A stretch of 48,940 nucleotides of DNA from Gammaproteobacteria bacterium RIFCSPLOWO2_12_47_11 (lineage in GTDB: Bacteria; Pseudomonadota; Gammaproteobacteria; Eutrophobiales; Eutrophobiaceae), in assembly GCA_001801885.1 (NCBI GenBank), contig MGYU01000018.1, positions 1 to 48,940 on the forward strand. The letters run 5' to 3'. Below are positions 1 through 6,447 of the stretch, one piece after another. The translations under genes were made by a program, and so were the position numbers. Each line of letters starts with the position of its first letter. Positions within the stretch are counted from its first letter, which is position 1. The notes below the pieces were generated by a model. That model made no database searches and was not told the DNA's origin. It worked only from the letters and a program-made list of their open reading frames with translations.

Positions 1-1459
1 TTTTTTCTTTTGTGTCTTCTGTAGTGGCAGAGGGCGATATTTCAGATGCCGTTACCGGTTCGGCAATAACTTCCTTTTCGGGTGGCGCTACAACTGCGGT
101 TGCTGGAGAGGTAATGACATCTTCGCTTTGGATTATTTCCAGCGATTCCATACGCGGACGTGTGAGATCAGATATGGGGGTTACGGTTTTACCCGGTATA
201 AAGATGGGTTTCTTTGCCTCTTCAGCAAGGGCTGGAGGCTCCGGAGTTTTTATTTCCGCTTTAGCAGGAATCTCATGATCTGTTTCAGGTACAGCCACAA
301 CCAATGCGGGTTCTTCCACTTCTGCGATGACAGGAGTGGTTTTTTCAATCAATACTTCATCAACCAAAGGCTCCGGCGCTGGTTCAGGTGTTGCCGCAGT
401 CTCCGCAGGTTTTGTTGTTTCTAAAGTTGCAGTCTCAGGTAGTGGAATCTCTTCCGGCTTATTGGACTTGAATATATTTTTTAATTTTCCGAAAAGACCA
501 CCGGATTTTTCCGGTTCCTCAGCCGGTGCTGGCACACGTTCAGCGGCAACCACAGCCGGTTCGCTTTCGGTTATAGTCTGCGCCACGGGTGCTGCGACTA
601 TTCCTTGACTGGCAGTGGCTTCTATCTTTTTTTCTACGGGTGTAGTGATTGTTTCAGTTACTGCAACGGGTTGTTCTTTTTCAACAGGGGGTGCGGGTAG
701 GGGGGTGGTTTTTTCCTTTGATGCCCCGGCTATGCTGCGTTCCAGGCTCTCAACCTCGGTTTTTGCCGCTTCATAATTCTGATCGGCGGCCAGCCGGTAC
801 CATTTCAATGCCTCGTCCGTGTTTTTCTGTACACCTTTACCGGCACGGTAAATAGACCCCAGGTTATATTGGGCCACGGCATTGCCCTGGCTGGCAGCCT
901 TGCGGTACCACTCAACCGCTTTTGCATAATCCTTGGGTAACCCATCACCGGTATGGTATAGACTGCCGACCATGGCCTGTGCATTTTCATATCCGGCCTC
1001 GGCCGATTTCATGAACCATTCAGCCGCCAGTTTTTCATCCTGGGGGACACCTTCACCATAGGTATAGGAAATGCCCAGGCTGTATTGGGCAATGGCATGA
1101 CCCTGTTCGGCCGCACGCCGGTACCAAATGGCGGCTTCTTTATAATCCTGTTTGATCCCTTCCCCAAAGGCATAGGCCACGGCATAGTTATACTGGGCAT
1201 CACGGTCACCCTGCACCGCAGCCTTTCCATACCAGATCACCGCTTCTTCGTAACTCTGCTGGACCCCTTCGCCAACATAATACAGGTAACCGAGATGGGA
1301 TTGCGCCTTGGCATTGCCCTGTTCAGCCAGTTTTCTGAATTCTTCAGCAGCACGCACATAGTCACCGCTTTTCAATGCCTGGTTAGCGGTCTTTATATCG
1401 GCCAGGGAGACGGTGGGTGCCAGAAAAATGGCAATGGTCAGGATCAGATATTTAATCAT
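1..1459 (-). CDS. Sel1-repeat exported protein, C-terminal end outside window
   Basis: The reading frame starts at ATG 1459 and stays open to the left edge (486 codons), so the C-terminus is missing. Residues 1-20 form a signal peptide (MIKYLILTIAIFLAP..SLA). About five Sel1-like repeats follow between residues 25 and 215, each with the pattern AQ..LG..Y..G.GV..D...A..WY.KAA.QG. Such helical repeat solenoids bind partner proteins; the partner here is unknown. After the repeats comes a long low-complexity tail rich in Pro, Glu, Ala, Thr and Val, with a basic patch (GLFGKLKNIFKSNK) in the middle. The tail is probably disordered. No gene lies within 160 bp upstream. The repeat assignment is secure; the function is not. 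Confidence 0.85.
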   Translation of the reverse strand, partial: MIKYLILTIAIFLAPTVSLADIKTANQALKSGDYVRAAEEFRKLAEQGNAKAQSHLGYLYYVGEGVQQSYEEAVIWYGKAAVQGDRDAQYNYAVAYAFGEGIKQDYKEAAIWYRRAAEQGHAIAQYSLGISYTYGEGVPQDEKLAAEWFMKSAEAGYENAQAMVGSLYHTGDGLPKDYAKAVEWYRKAASQGNAVAQYNLGSIYRAGKGVQKNTDEALKWYRLAADQNYEAAKTEVESLERSIAGASKEKTTPLPAPPVEKEQPVAVTETITTPVEKKIEATASQGIVAAPVAQTITESEPAVVAAERVPAPAEEPEKSGGLFGKLKNIFKSNKPEEIPLPETATLETTKPAETAATPEPAPEPLVDEVLIEKTTPVIAEVEEPALVVAVPETDHEIPAKAEIKTPEPPALAEEAKKPIFIPGKTVTPISDLTRPRMESLEIIQSEDVITSPATAVVAPPEKEVIAEPVTASEISPSATTEDTKEK

Positions 1460-1627
1460 CGTTACTGCCCCCTCTCAGCAACGAGCAAGGTAAGAACATG
1501 GTTGAAGTGAGTTATATCCAAAGCGTGCGAAAGGATATCACAAATTCTTGTAAGAAACCTGTACCAATCTGCAAGATAGCGTGGGAATTTCTGTATGTTA
1601 ATTTCTGCTGATACGGAAAGTTAATTA

Positions 1628-1945
1628 TTATGCGAGCAGCCCGCCGATCAGGGCGCCTGTCAGCAACGGAATGATATTAATGAGTATCAGCACAAAAACA
1701 CCCATCCCCGCAACAACACCGATAATCGGGACGCCTGTTAACAGGGTGCCGGCAAAGAACAGGACCAGAGACAGCAAGATCCCGGGCAGCAGAGCCGCCA
1801 TAAATCCGCCGCCAACACTGCCGGCGACCTTGCCACCGACGATTCCGGCAATCAATGGCCCGACAGCAGGCAACCAGAACAGTAATAATGAAATTATGGC
1901 CATCCAGATCATGCCCATGATCACACTGCCTTTTTCTTCTGCCAT
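1628..1945 (-). CDS. Small multi-pass membrane protein
   Basis: Encodes 105 residues starting MAEEKGS. I chose ATG 1945 because a run of six G just upstream can act as ribosome binding site; an in-frame start 24 bases further out has none. After a short acidic N-terminus the protein is almost entirely hydrophobic, with about three to four membrane segments separated by Gly-rich turns (AGIVGGKVAGSVGGG, GVVAGMG). This glycine-zipper-like composition resembles small DUF5518-type membrane proteins, but I cannot assign a family with certainty. It is transcribed away from the glutathione transferase gene, and the 100-bp gap between them holds both promoters. Function unknown. Confidence 0.7.
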   Translation of the reverse strand: MAEEKGSVIMGMIWMAIISLLLFWLPAVGPLIAGIVGGKVAGSVGGGFMAALLPGILLSLVLFFAGTLLTGVPIIGVVAGMGVFVLILINIIPLLTGALIGGLLA

Positions 1946-2045
1946 TATCCCCCCATATAAAGTGACCAATTTAATGCTTTTTTACTCAGGATAAAACCAT
2001 TAGTCTAACGGCATTTACAATAATCCAATTCGCTGGGGAGATCAC

Positions 2046-2672
2046 ATGAAACTCTATCATTTTCCGGTGTCACCCAATTCACGCCGGGTACTGGCAGTCG
2101 CTTATCATCTTGGCATTGAACTTGAACTGGAAACAGTGCAACTCCCCAAAGGCGAACATCTGAAACCCGGTTTCATCAAACTGAATCCCAACCACAAGAT
2201 CCCGGCGCTGGTGGATGGTGATTTCGTGTTGTGGGAATCTTCCGCCATCATGTTGTACCTGCTGAGCAAGAAACCGGGCAACACCCTTTATTCCAGTGAT
2301 CCAGAAACCCAGGCGGACATCAACCGCTGGCTGTTCTGGAATATCGCACACTGGAACTCAGCCTGCGGAATTTTCATCTATGAACATCTGGTGAAAAAAT
2401 TCCTGAATGCCGGTGATCCAGACCCTGCTGAAATCAAAAAGGGGGAAGAACTGTTTCACCGCTTTGCCAATGTGCTGGACCATCATCTGAAAGACAGGGA
2501 ATGGCTGGTCGGGAACCATCTCACCGTGGCGGATTATGCGGTGGGCGCATCGCTCGACCTGAAAGAAGCGGCGCATTATCCTGCAGACCAATATCATGAA
2601 ATCAAACGCTGGTACGGCAGTATCGAAAAACTGGAAACATGGAAAAAATCCGCTCCGGCGAATTTTATGTAG
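2046..2672 (+). CDS. Glutathione S-transferase family protein
   Basis: A 208-residue soluble protein with the two-domain GST layout. The N-terminal thioredoxin-like domain (about 1-80) contains the cis-proline motif KIPALVDGDFVL and the glutathione-contacting ESSAI. The C-terminal all-helical domain (about 90-205) includes the N-capping motif LTVADYAVG, the fold marker of GSTs. The start of the protein (YHFPVSPNSRRV) places a serine where theta/beta-like classes keep Ser or Cys. A GGGGAG ribosome binding site sits 7 bases before ATG. The likely role is conjugation or reduction of electrophilic compounds with glutathione in the cytoplasm; the substrate cannot be read from sequence. The next gene follows on the same strand after a repeat element. 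Confidence 0.9.
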   Translation: MKLYHFPVSPNSRRVLAVAYHLGIELELETVQLPKGEHLKPGFIKLNPNHKIPALVDGDFVLWESSAIMLYLLSKKPGNTLYSSDPETQADINRWLFWNIAHWNSACGIFIYEHLVKKFLNAGDPDPAEIKKGEELFHRFANVLDHHLKDREWLVGNHLTVADYAVGASLDLKEAAHYPADQYHEIKRWYGSIEKLETWKKSAPANFM

Positions 2673-2688
2673 GATGCATTGATTTTAG

Positions 2689-2759
2689 GTGTCATTCCGA
2701 ACGGATGTGAGGAATCCGGTTTTTATAGACAGGATTTCTCGCCAGGCTCGAAATGACAC
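2689..2759. repeat. Short inverted-repeat element, TGTCATTYCGA family, copy 1
   Basis: A 71-bp intergenic element with ends GTGTCATTCCGA and TCGAAATGACAC that form an imperfect terminal inverted repeat. A second member lies at 18315-18441 with the same ends and shared inner sequence (CGAACGRATGTGAGRAATC). It is translatable in frame with the downstream gene, which creates a false N-terminal extension there. It can fold into a hairpin if transcribed with the GST message. It belongs to a widespread class of bacterial palindromic repeats; no transposase is encoded. Confidence 0.75.
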
Positions 2760-2805
2760 AAGCAAGAAATTTGCATGGATAGTTAATCAAGAAAGGGGGA
2801 AAAAC

Positions 2806-3678
2806 ATGTCCGCACAAAAAAAACCAACCCGCGTGATCCGTGAACTGCTGGAAGAACCCGGCATTATCTGCACTCTCGGCGCGCATGATGTTCTTTCTGC
2901 AGTTGTTATAGAACAGGCGGGATTCGAGACCGTGTTCATCGGCGGCTTCGGCACCAGCGCCAGTTTGTTCGGTTTGCCGGATCTCAATTTTGTCAACATG
3001 ATGGAAATGGTCGATGCCACCCGCCGCATGACCCGTCGTGTTTCCATTCCTGTGATTGCCGATGCCGACACCGGCCATGGCGATTTGCATAACGTCATGC
3101 GTTGTGTGGAAGAATTTGAAGGAGCAGGGGCGGCCGGAATCATTCTGGAGGATCAGGTGTTCCCGAAACGCTGCGGGCATTTTGGCAACAAGCAGGTAAT
3201 TCCTGCGCAGGAAATGGTTGCCAAGTTCAAGGCTGCGGTCAGCGCGCGCGCAGACAAGGATTTCATTTTTATCGCGCGTACGGATTCCCGGGAAACCGAC
3301 GGACTGGATGAAGCGATTGACCGCATCAACCGGTACTGCGATGCCGGGGCGGACGTCGCCTTTATCGAAGCGCCATTATCGGTGGATGAACTGGAAGAAA
3401 TCTGCAAGCGGGTGGAATACCCGAAATTCGTGAACATGCTGGCATTCGGCAAAACGCCGATCCTCACTGCCAAGGAACTGGAAGATATGGGTTTCAAGAT
3501 GATGGTGGCGCCGATTGATTCGGTATTGCTCACGGCAAAAATCATGCGCGATATGGCTGAAGTCTTCAAACGCGACGGCCATACCAAGGCACTCTATGAT
3601 CAAATGGTGGATTTCGACGGTATCAAGAATATTCTTGGCCTGAAAGAATATTTGTCATTACAGGAAAGGTTTAAATAA
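2806..3678 (+). CDS. Isocitrate lyase / PEP mutase superfamily enzyme
   Basis: A 290-residue TIM-barrel enzyme. The motif DADTGHGD (residues about 82-89) binds Mg2+, and EDQVFPKRCGHF carries the K(R)CGH active-site loop with the catalytic cysteine used by isocitrate lyase, methylisocitrate lyase and dimethylmalate lyase, which suggests C-C lyase rather than phosphonomutase chemistry. Further markers are FIARTDSRE and the acidic FIEAP. Start ATG 2806 follows a GAAAGGGGGA ribosome site; an upstream in-frame extension is rejected because it is encoded by the repeat at 2689-2759. No methylcitrate-cycle or glyoxylate-shunt genes lie nearby, so the exact substrate (methylisocitrate, dimethylmalate or oxaloacetate) stays open. 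Confidence 0.85.
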   Translation: MSAQKKPTRVIRELLEEPGIICTLGAHDVLSAVVIEQAGFETVFIGGFGTSASLFGLPDLNFVNMMEMVDATRRMTRRVSIPVIADADTGHGDLHNVMRCVEEFEGAGAAGIILEDQVFPKRCGHFGNKQVIPAQEMVAKFKAAVSARADKDFIFIARTDSRETDGLDEAIDRINRYCDAGADVAFIEAPLSVDELEEICKRVEYPKFVNMLAFGKTPILTAKELEDMGFKMMVAPIDSVLLTAKIMRDMAEVFKRDGHTKALYDQMVDFDGIKNILGLKEYLSLQERFK

Positions 3679-3733
3679 CGGTCACCAACATGTTCAGTGA
3701 ACCGTCGGTGGATAGACGCAATAAATAACCTGT

Positions 3734-4021
3734 TTATGCCGCAGATAATTGTTTTACATTTTTGACGTCTGATTTTTGTTCAGCGAGCCATAAGTCGTAT
3801 TGAACCTGTTGATTAAGCCAGCTTTCCGCTGAAGTGCCGAAAGCCTTACTGAGCCGAAGTGCCATTTCCGGACTGATGCCTGCCCGACCATTCAGTATTG
3901 CTAAAAGTGTCTTACGACTCACCCCGAGTGCTTCTGCTGCACGGGTTACGCTCAAACCCAAAGGCTCAAAACAGAATTCGCGTAAAATTTCCCCGGGGTG
4001 GGGTGGATTGTGTATTCTCAT
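3734..4021 (-). CDS. higA: HigA-type antitoxin
   Basis: A 95-residue DNA-binding protein that starts [13 protein letters not shown], the classic N-terminus of the HigA addiction-module family. A helix-turn-helix spans about residues 25-60 ([22 protein letters not shown], then the [19 protein letters not shown] segment). HigA neutralises the RNase HigB and represses its own operon. I set the start at 4021 because it gives the family-typical N-terminus; in-frame codons upstream are translation of the toxin gene end. The toxin gene just upstream survives only as a C-terminal fragment, so this antitoxin is now an orphan. It may act only as a repressor or be decaying itself. Confidence 0.85.
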   Translation of the reverse strand: MRIHNPPHPGEILREFCFEPLGLSVTRAAEALGVSRKTLLAILNGRAGISPEMALRLSKAFGTSAESWLNQQVQYDLWLAEQKSDVKNVKQLSAA

Positions 4022-4031
4022 AACCTGTATC

Positions 4032-4139
4032 TCAATGATAATTCTCATAGTTGACGTCGATTGCATCTGGCCCGTCAAATTTGAACGTAATTCGCCAATT
4101 CCCGCTAACTTTTACGGCCCAGGTACCTTAAAAGTGGTG
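4032..4139 (-). pseudogene. higB: HigB toxin remnant (C-terminal end only)
   Basis: Reading the minus strand from about 4139 to the stop at 4032-4034 gives HHF*GTWAVKV, then [12 protein letters not shown] and a final NYENYH. This is the conserved C-terminus of HigB mRNA interferases (..NWRITF....DV.Y.DYH). The rest, roughly two thirds of the toxin, is absent. An in-frame TAA at 4128-4130 sits where the family usually has Lys-Gly, and a second stop (TAG, 4140-4142) follows at once. Its stop codon lies 10 bases before the higA start, the normal higBA arrangement. The truncation point coincides with the end of the methyltransferase gene at 4145, so this is a recombination joint. Too short to be listed as an ORF by usual methods. 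Confidence 0.8.
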
Positions 4140-4144
4140 CTAGT

Positions 4145-4939
4145 TCAGCGCGCGCCGCTCTTGCGCACGATGCCCCTTGATTCCAGAAATTCCACAGGAA
4201 CATCTGCCTTCTTTCTGCCAGCTATCGCAAAATAGTAAAGAGGTTCTCCTTCGATTGATAACCTATGCCGGTAGCGTTCGATAATATATACATCCATGTA
4301 CTCGGAAAATGCTATTTCGCGAATCATCTTTGAAAATCCTGACTCATCACTAGTATCAAAGAATGTTTCTTTGATGTTGAATGCTACCCACCCTTTGCTC
4401 TCAATGAGGTTAAATGCAACGATAAACGCTTTTGGCGGAATATCGCCAAATCCAAGGGCTGCAACGGATACCATGCAGTTACATTGCCACGACGCTATTT
4501 CCTCTCTTGTATCGTCGTTAAGCTTGGTAAAATCCTCAATGTAATAGTTATCATACAATCCAGGCCTGTCTCGAACAGCAGCATCGCGAGCTTCAGAGAT
4601 AATATCAACACCTATCAGTCTTGACACACCATGCTTCTTTAGTGCCTCTCCCATCATTCCATTGCCGGCACCTAAATCCAATACACGAAGTTCCGTGAAA
4701 TTATCTTCGGATTGATTTATAGCTGATTGCAGTATGGATGTTACCTTGCCCGGAGATGTACATTTGAGACGGTCATAGAATATTTGTTCATACAATCCTT
4801 GTACTTGATAAATCTTATCGTAGTCATGAAATCTTATTCTTCTTTGTTTTCCTGCTTCCTGGAGGTAAAAATAGGTTTCGTTTTGGCGCAGACTATGAGT
4901 CTTCTTCCTCGGGAACTGAATTTTATGTTGTCTTTGCAT
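4145..4939 (-). CDS. SAM-dependent methyltransferase, integron cassette gene
   Basis: A 264-residue class I methyltransferase. Motif I VLDLGAGNGMMGEAL at residues about 86-100 forms the S-adenosylmethionine loop; GVDII ends the next strand (acidic ribose-binding Asp), and CMVSVAALGFGDIPPKAF is the motif IV region. It resembles small Methyltransf_11/WBSCR27-like enzymes, and the acceptor substrate is unknown. The N-terminal 85 residues contain a basic stretch and no recognised domain. ATG 4939 is preceded by GAGG at suitable spacing. The gene begins about 30 bases after the attC site at 4970-5030, so it is the gene of a cassette starting TTAGGC. No attC remains after its stop codon; the sequence runs straight into the higB remnant. 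The gene looks more AT-rich than its chromosomal neighbours. Confidence 0.75.
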   Translation of the reverse strand: MQRQHKIQFPRKKTHSLRQNETYFYLQEAGKQRRIRFHDYDKIYQVQGLYEQIFYDRLKCTSPGKVTSILQSAINQSEDNFTELRVLDLGAGNGMMGEALKKHGVSRLIGVDIISEARDAAVRDRPGLYDNYYIEDFTKLNDDTREEIASWQCNCMVSVAALGFGDIPPKAFIVAFNLIESKGWVAFNIKETFFDTSDESGFSKMIREIAFSEYMDVYIIERYRHRLSIEGEPLYYFAIAGRKKADVPVEFLESRGIVRKSGAR

Positions 4940-4969
4940 CAAATCCTCTATTTATTGAATTCTTTGTTG

Positions 4970-5030
4970 GCCTAACGACTAAGCCCAGTCGTGCGGCGGA
5001 GCCGCGTCGAACTGGGGCGCCATGTTAGCA
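4970..5030 (-). other. attC site of the toxin-antitoxin cassette
   Basis: Read on the minus strand the site begins with R'' TGCTAAC and ends with R' GTTAGGC, a perfect match to GTTRRRY. Between them lie arms GCCCCAGTTCG and CGACTGGGC that pair with extra unpaired C and T bases, and a central GC-rich hairpin (GCGGC..GCCGC). These are the features of an attC, recognised as folded single strand. It sits 1 base after the stop codon of the antitoxin gene. The R'' box TGCTAA is the exact complement of TTAGCA, the first six bases of the same cassette at 5710-5705, which is what a genuine cassette requires. Confidence 0.8.
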
Positions 5031-5031
5031 T

Positions 5032-5319
5032 TCATCTACTTAACGCCTTTAACACAGTTTTTGGTTCTTTTGCCACAACGTTCAGCAACACTAATGCTGG
5101 GCCGTGAGGTGTCCGATCACCACGTTCCCAATGTCGCAGAGTACTAACACTGATGCCGAATGCAGAGGCAAATTCGTTTTGAGACATGCCTGTTTTGGAG
5201 CGAATGTTTTTTACGTCAACAGACGTGAATTCATGTACAATGGCTTTGCTTTTCTTTCCCTTTGAATATTCCAGGGCTTCATTGAGACCCCGTTTAATGC
5301 TTTCGAACGCTTTGCTCAT
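5032..5319 (-). CDS. HigA-2-like antitoxin with helix-turn-helix
   Basis: A 95-residue Xre-family protein. The C-terminal half holds the helix-turn-helix: VKNIRSKTGMSQNEFASAFG followed by VSTLRHWERGDRTPHGPAL, the pattern of HigA-2 of the Vibrio cholerae superintegron. It should neutralise the toxin encoded just upstream and repress the shared promoter. I prefer ATG 5319 because GGTGAG lies six bases ahead; an ATG at 5331 would overlap the toxin end by 11 bases and is also possible. The gene ends at the attC site, so gene and site form one cassette unit. Confidence 0.85.
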   Translation of the reverse strand: MSKAFESIKRGLNEALEYSKGKKSKAIVHEFTSVDVKNIRSKTGMSQNEFASAFGISVSTLRHWERGDRTPHGPALVLLNVVAKEPKTVLKALSR

Positions 5320-5320
5320 G

Positions 5321-5653
5321 CTACTCACCATATTGTTTTAAAATTTGCGAAGTAACTTTGACTAACAGATTACGTTCACTTTTGGAGAGGTTAGACTTTT
5401 CCCCTTTTCCAAATACTGTTAACAGAAATAGAGGTATTGTTTCGTTGTGATAATAATATATGACACGCACACCGCCACTTTTGCCTCTGCCTTGTGCAGA
5501 CCATCGTAACTTACGGATTCCACCCGTACCTTGCATGATGTCGCCAGATGCCGGGTGTTGCGCCAGGTAATTAGTGATACTTGACCTTTCTGCAACTGTG
5601 AGTAATTTCTCTGCTCTCCACTGGAATTCAGATAACTCAACGATGGTTTGCAT
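5321..5653 (-). CDS. HigB-2/RelE-type toxin
   Basis: A 110-residue RelE/ParE-superfamily toxin. The segments GDIMQGTGGIRKLRWSAQGR, GKSGGVRVIYYYH and LLTVFGKGEKSNLSKSER match HigB-2, a ribosome-dependent mRNA interferase encoded by a superintegron cassette in Vibrio. The positively charged Lys/Arg residues used for RNA cleavage (RKLRW, GGVR, KGEK) are present, and the frame is intact with a normal length, so the toxin is probably active. Gene order toxin then antitoxin is the HigBA order. A promoter with an overlapping palindrome precedes it at 5662-5691. Such modules stabilise cassette arrays against loss. Confidence 0.87.
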   Translation of the reverse strand: MQTIVELSEFQWRAEKLLTVAERSSITNYLAQHPASGDIMQGTGGIRKLRWSAQGRGKSGGVRVIYYYHNETIPLFLLTVFGKGEKSNLSKSERNLLVKVTSQILKQYGE

Positions 5654-5661
5654 AATATTGA

Positions 5662-5691
5662 AGTATAATCCATTGGATTATACTGCGTCAA
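5662..5691 (-). promoter_or_regulatory. Promoter and palindromic operator of the TA cassette
   Basis: On the minus strand TTGACG (5691-5686) and TATACT (5667-5662) form a sigma70-like promoter with an 18-base spacer, ending nine bases before the toxin ATG. Overlapping the spacer and the -10 box is a perfect palindrome, GTATAATCC-AAT-GGATTATAC (5663-5683). This is the expected site for autorepression by the antitoxin or the toxin-antitoxin complex. It means the cassette carries its own promoter and does not depend on an integron promoter. Confidence 0.7.
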
Positions 5692-5704
5692 TCCGGATTA
5701 TGAA

Positions 5705-5792
5705 TGCTAACGTGTTGTTCTGCGGCGGGCCATGACGACGGTTCCCTTGGCGCGGCGCTTTTGCCGCGTCCCTCTCGAAGCGGTTGTTAGGC
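5705..5792 (-). other. attC-like site after the transposase-fragment unit
   Basis: Minus-strand R'' is GCCTAAC (5792-5786) and R' is GTTAGCA (5711-5705). The middle holds a strong GC-rich hairpin (GCGGC-AAAAG-CGCCGC region). The outer arms pair poorly compared with the other two sites, and its R'' does not complement the first bases of its own unit (TTGAAG at 6086-6081). The site may be a hybrid or partly decayed. The boundary with the TA cassette at 5711/5710 is supported by the matching GTTAGCA/TGCTAAC pair. Confidence 0.6.
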
Positions 5793-5838
5793 AATATGCC
5801 CGATTGCGCAATTGCTCAAGTCGCCCCCTCGCTTATCG

Positions 5839-5991
5839 TTATTTCCTATGCCACCCGACAAATAAATCTGTCCCTTTTTTGTTGATAAGATAGTCCAACG
5901 TGTATTCAAACGTACCCGGCAGGATTTGTTTGCTGAAGGCAATGGGGATCAACTTGTTCTGCTCGTAACAGACCGTTTTATAACGCGCCAT
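5839..5991 (-). pseudogene. IS1182-family transposase N-terminal fragment
   Basis: From ATG 5991, preceded by AGGAGA, the frame reads MARYKTVCYEQNKLIPIAFS then KQILPGTFEYTLDYLI. This is the N-terminus of IS1182-family DDE transposases, normally several hundred residues long. Homology ends at residue 35 or so; the frame continues through an unrelated KKGTDLFVGWHRK and stops at residue 50. The switch point lies in the sequence AAATAAATCTGTCCC (plus strand about 5861), a string typical of interspersed repeats. No catalytic residues remain. The fragment sits between two attC-like sites and occupies the position of a cassette gene. Confidence 0.72.
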
Positions 5992-6080
5992 GATAGTCTC
6001 CTGTTATGCAAATGGGTCATCAACCCTGATTAACAGATCAGATCACAGGCAAAATCAGAAGTTCCGGACTTTTTCTACAG

Positions 6081-6140
6081 CTTCAACGATAAGGGTGAGA
6101 CGCGCGCTTTAGCGCGTCGAACTCGACCCGCTTGTTAGAT
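6081..6140 (-). other. attC site, integrase-proximal
   Basis: Minus-strand R'' ATCTAAC (6140-6134, perfect RYYYAAC) and R' GTTGAAG (6087-6081, one mismatch to GTTRRRY). The arms GGGTCGAG and CTCACCC pair with one unpaired C, and the inner stem GACGCGC-TAAA-GCGCGCGTC is strong. At 60 bp it has the classical size. It begins 3 bases after the stop of the small ORF at 6144-6362, so that ORF and this site were one cassette. Confidence 0.78.
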
Positions 6141-6143
6141 ACG

Positions 6144-6362
6144 CTATGCATTACCTTGTGCATCCGAGAATTCTAGTGCCTTTAAAAGAAAAGCTTCTTT
6201 TTCAAATATTAAATCTTTACCACTCTCTACAAGAGGTTGTACTGCAGCAGCCGAAAACATACATTCATGAGTCAGAATTGTACCGTTTGGCAGTTTAGGT
6301 AATGTCCATCCTGGGACATTTTCAGTAATTACAATTCTTGCTAGTGCCAGCATTCGGAACAT
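6144..6362 (-). pseudogene. Truncated cassette ORF, unknown protein
   Basis: From ATG 6362 the frame encodes 72 residues with no recognised domain (segments such as PGWTLPKLPNGTILTHECM and KDLIFEKEAFLLKALEF). The frame stays open upstream (..LDFEAAAVMFRM) and looks like coding sequence until it meets the inverted repeat at 6380-6446, where an in-frame TGA occurs. I infer that the 5' end was removed by that element and that this is a C-terminal fragment. It ends next to the attC at 6081-6140. No ribosome binding site precedes the ATG. Confidence 0.5.
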
Positions 6363-6379
6363 GACTGCTGCAGCCTCAA

Positions 6380-6446
6380 AATCAAGGGGTCAGTGTACTT
6401 GAAACTTAAGAAACACTAGATTTTCAAGTACACTGACCCCTTGATT
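6380..6446. repeat. 25-bp perfect inverted repeat at the intI/cassette joint
   Basis: Two perfectly complementary 25-bp arms (6380-6404 and 6422-6446) flank a 17-base loop. The arm core is GGGGTCAGTGTACTTGAAA and its reverse complement. The element lies precisely between the truncated cassette ORF and the truncated integrase gene, and replaces attI and the integrase N-terminus. The core resembles palindromes that accompany REP-associated (Y1) transposases; no transposase is encoded here. Transcribed in either direction it would form a very stable hairpin. Confidence 0.85.
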
Positions 6447-6447
6447 C

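Noticed and set aside
2689-2805. In-frame 39-residue N-terminal extension of the isocitrate-lyase-like protein
   Set aside because: It is encoded by the TGTCATTYCGA repeat, and a strong ribosome site precedes ATG 2806.
4104-4110. GTTAGCG-like box (minus strand) as another attC end
   Set aside because: It lies inside the conserved HigB coding remnant and no paired R'' or stem arms are present.
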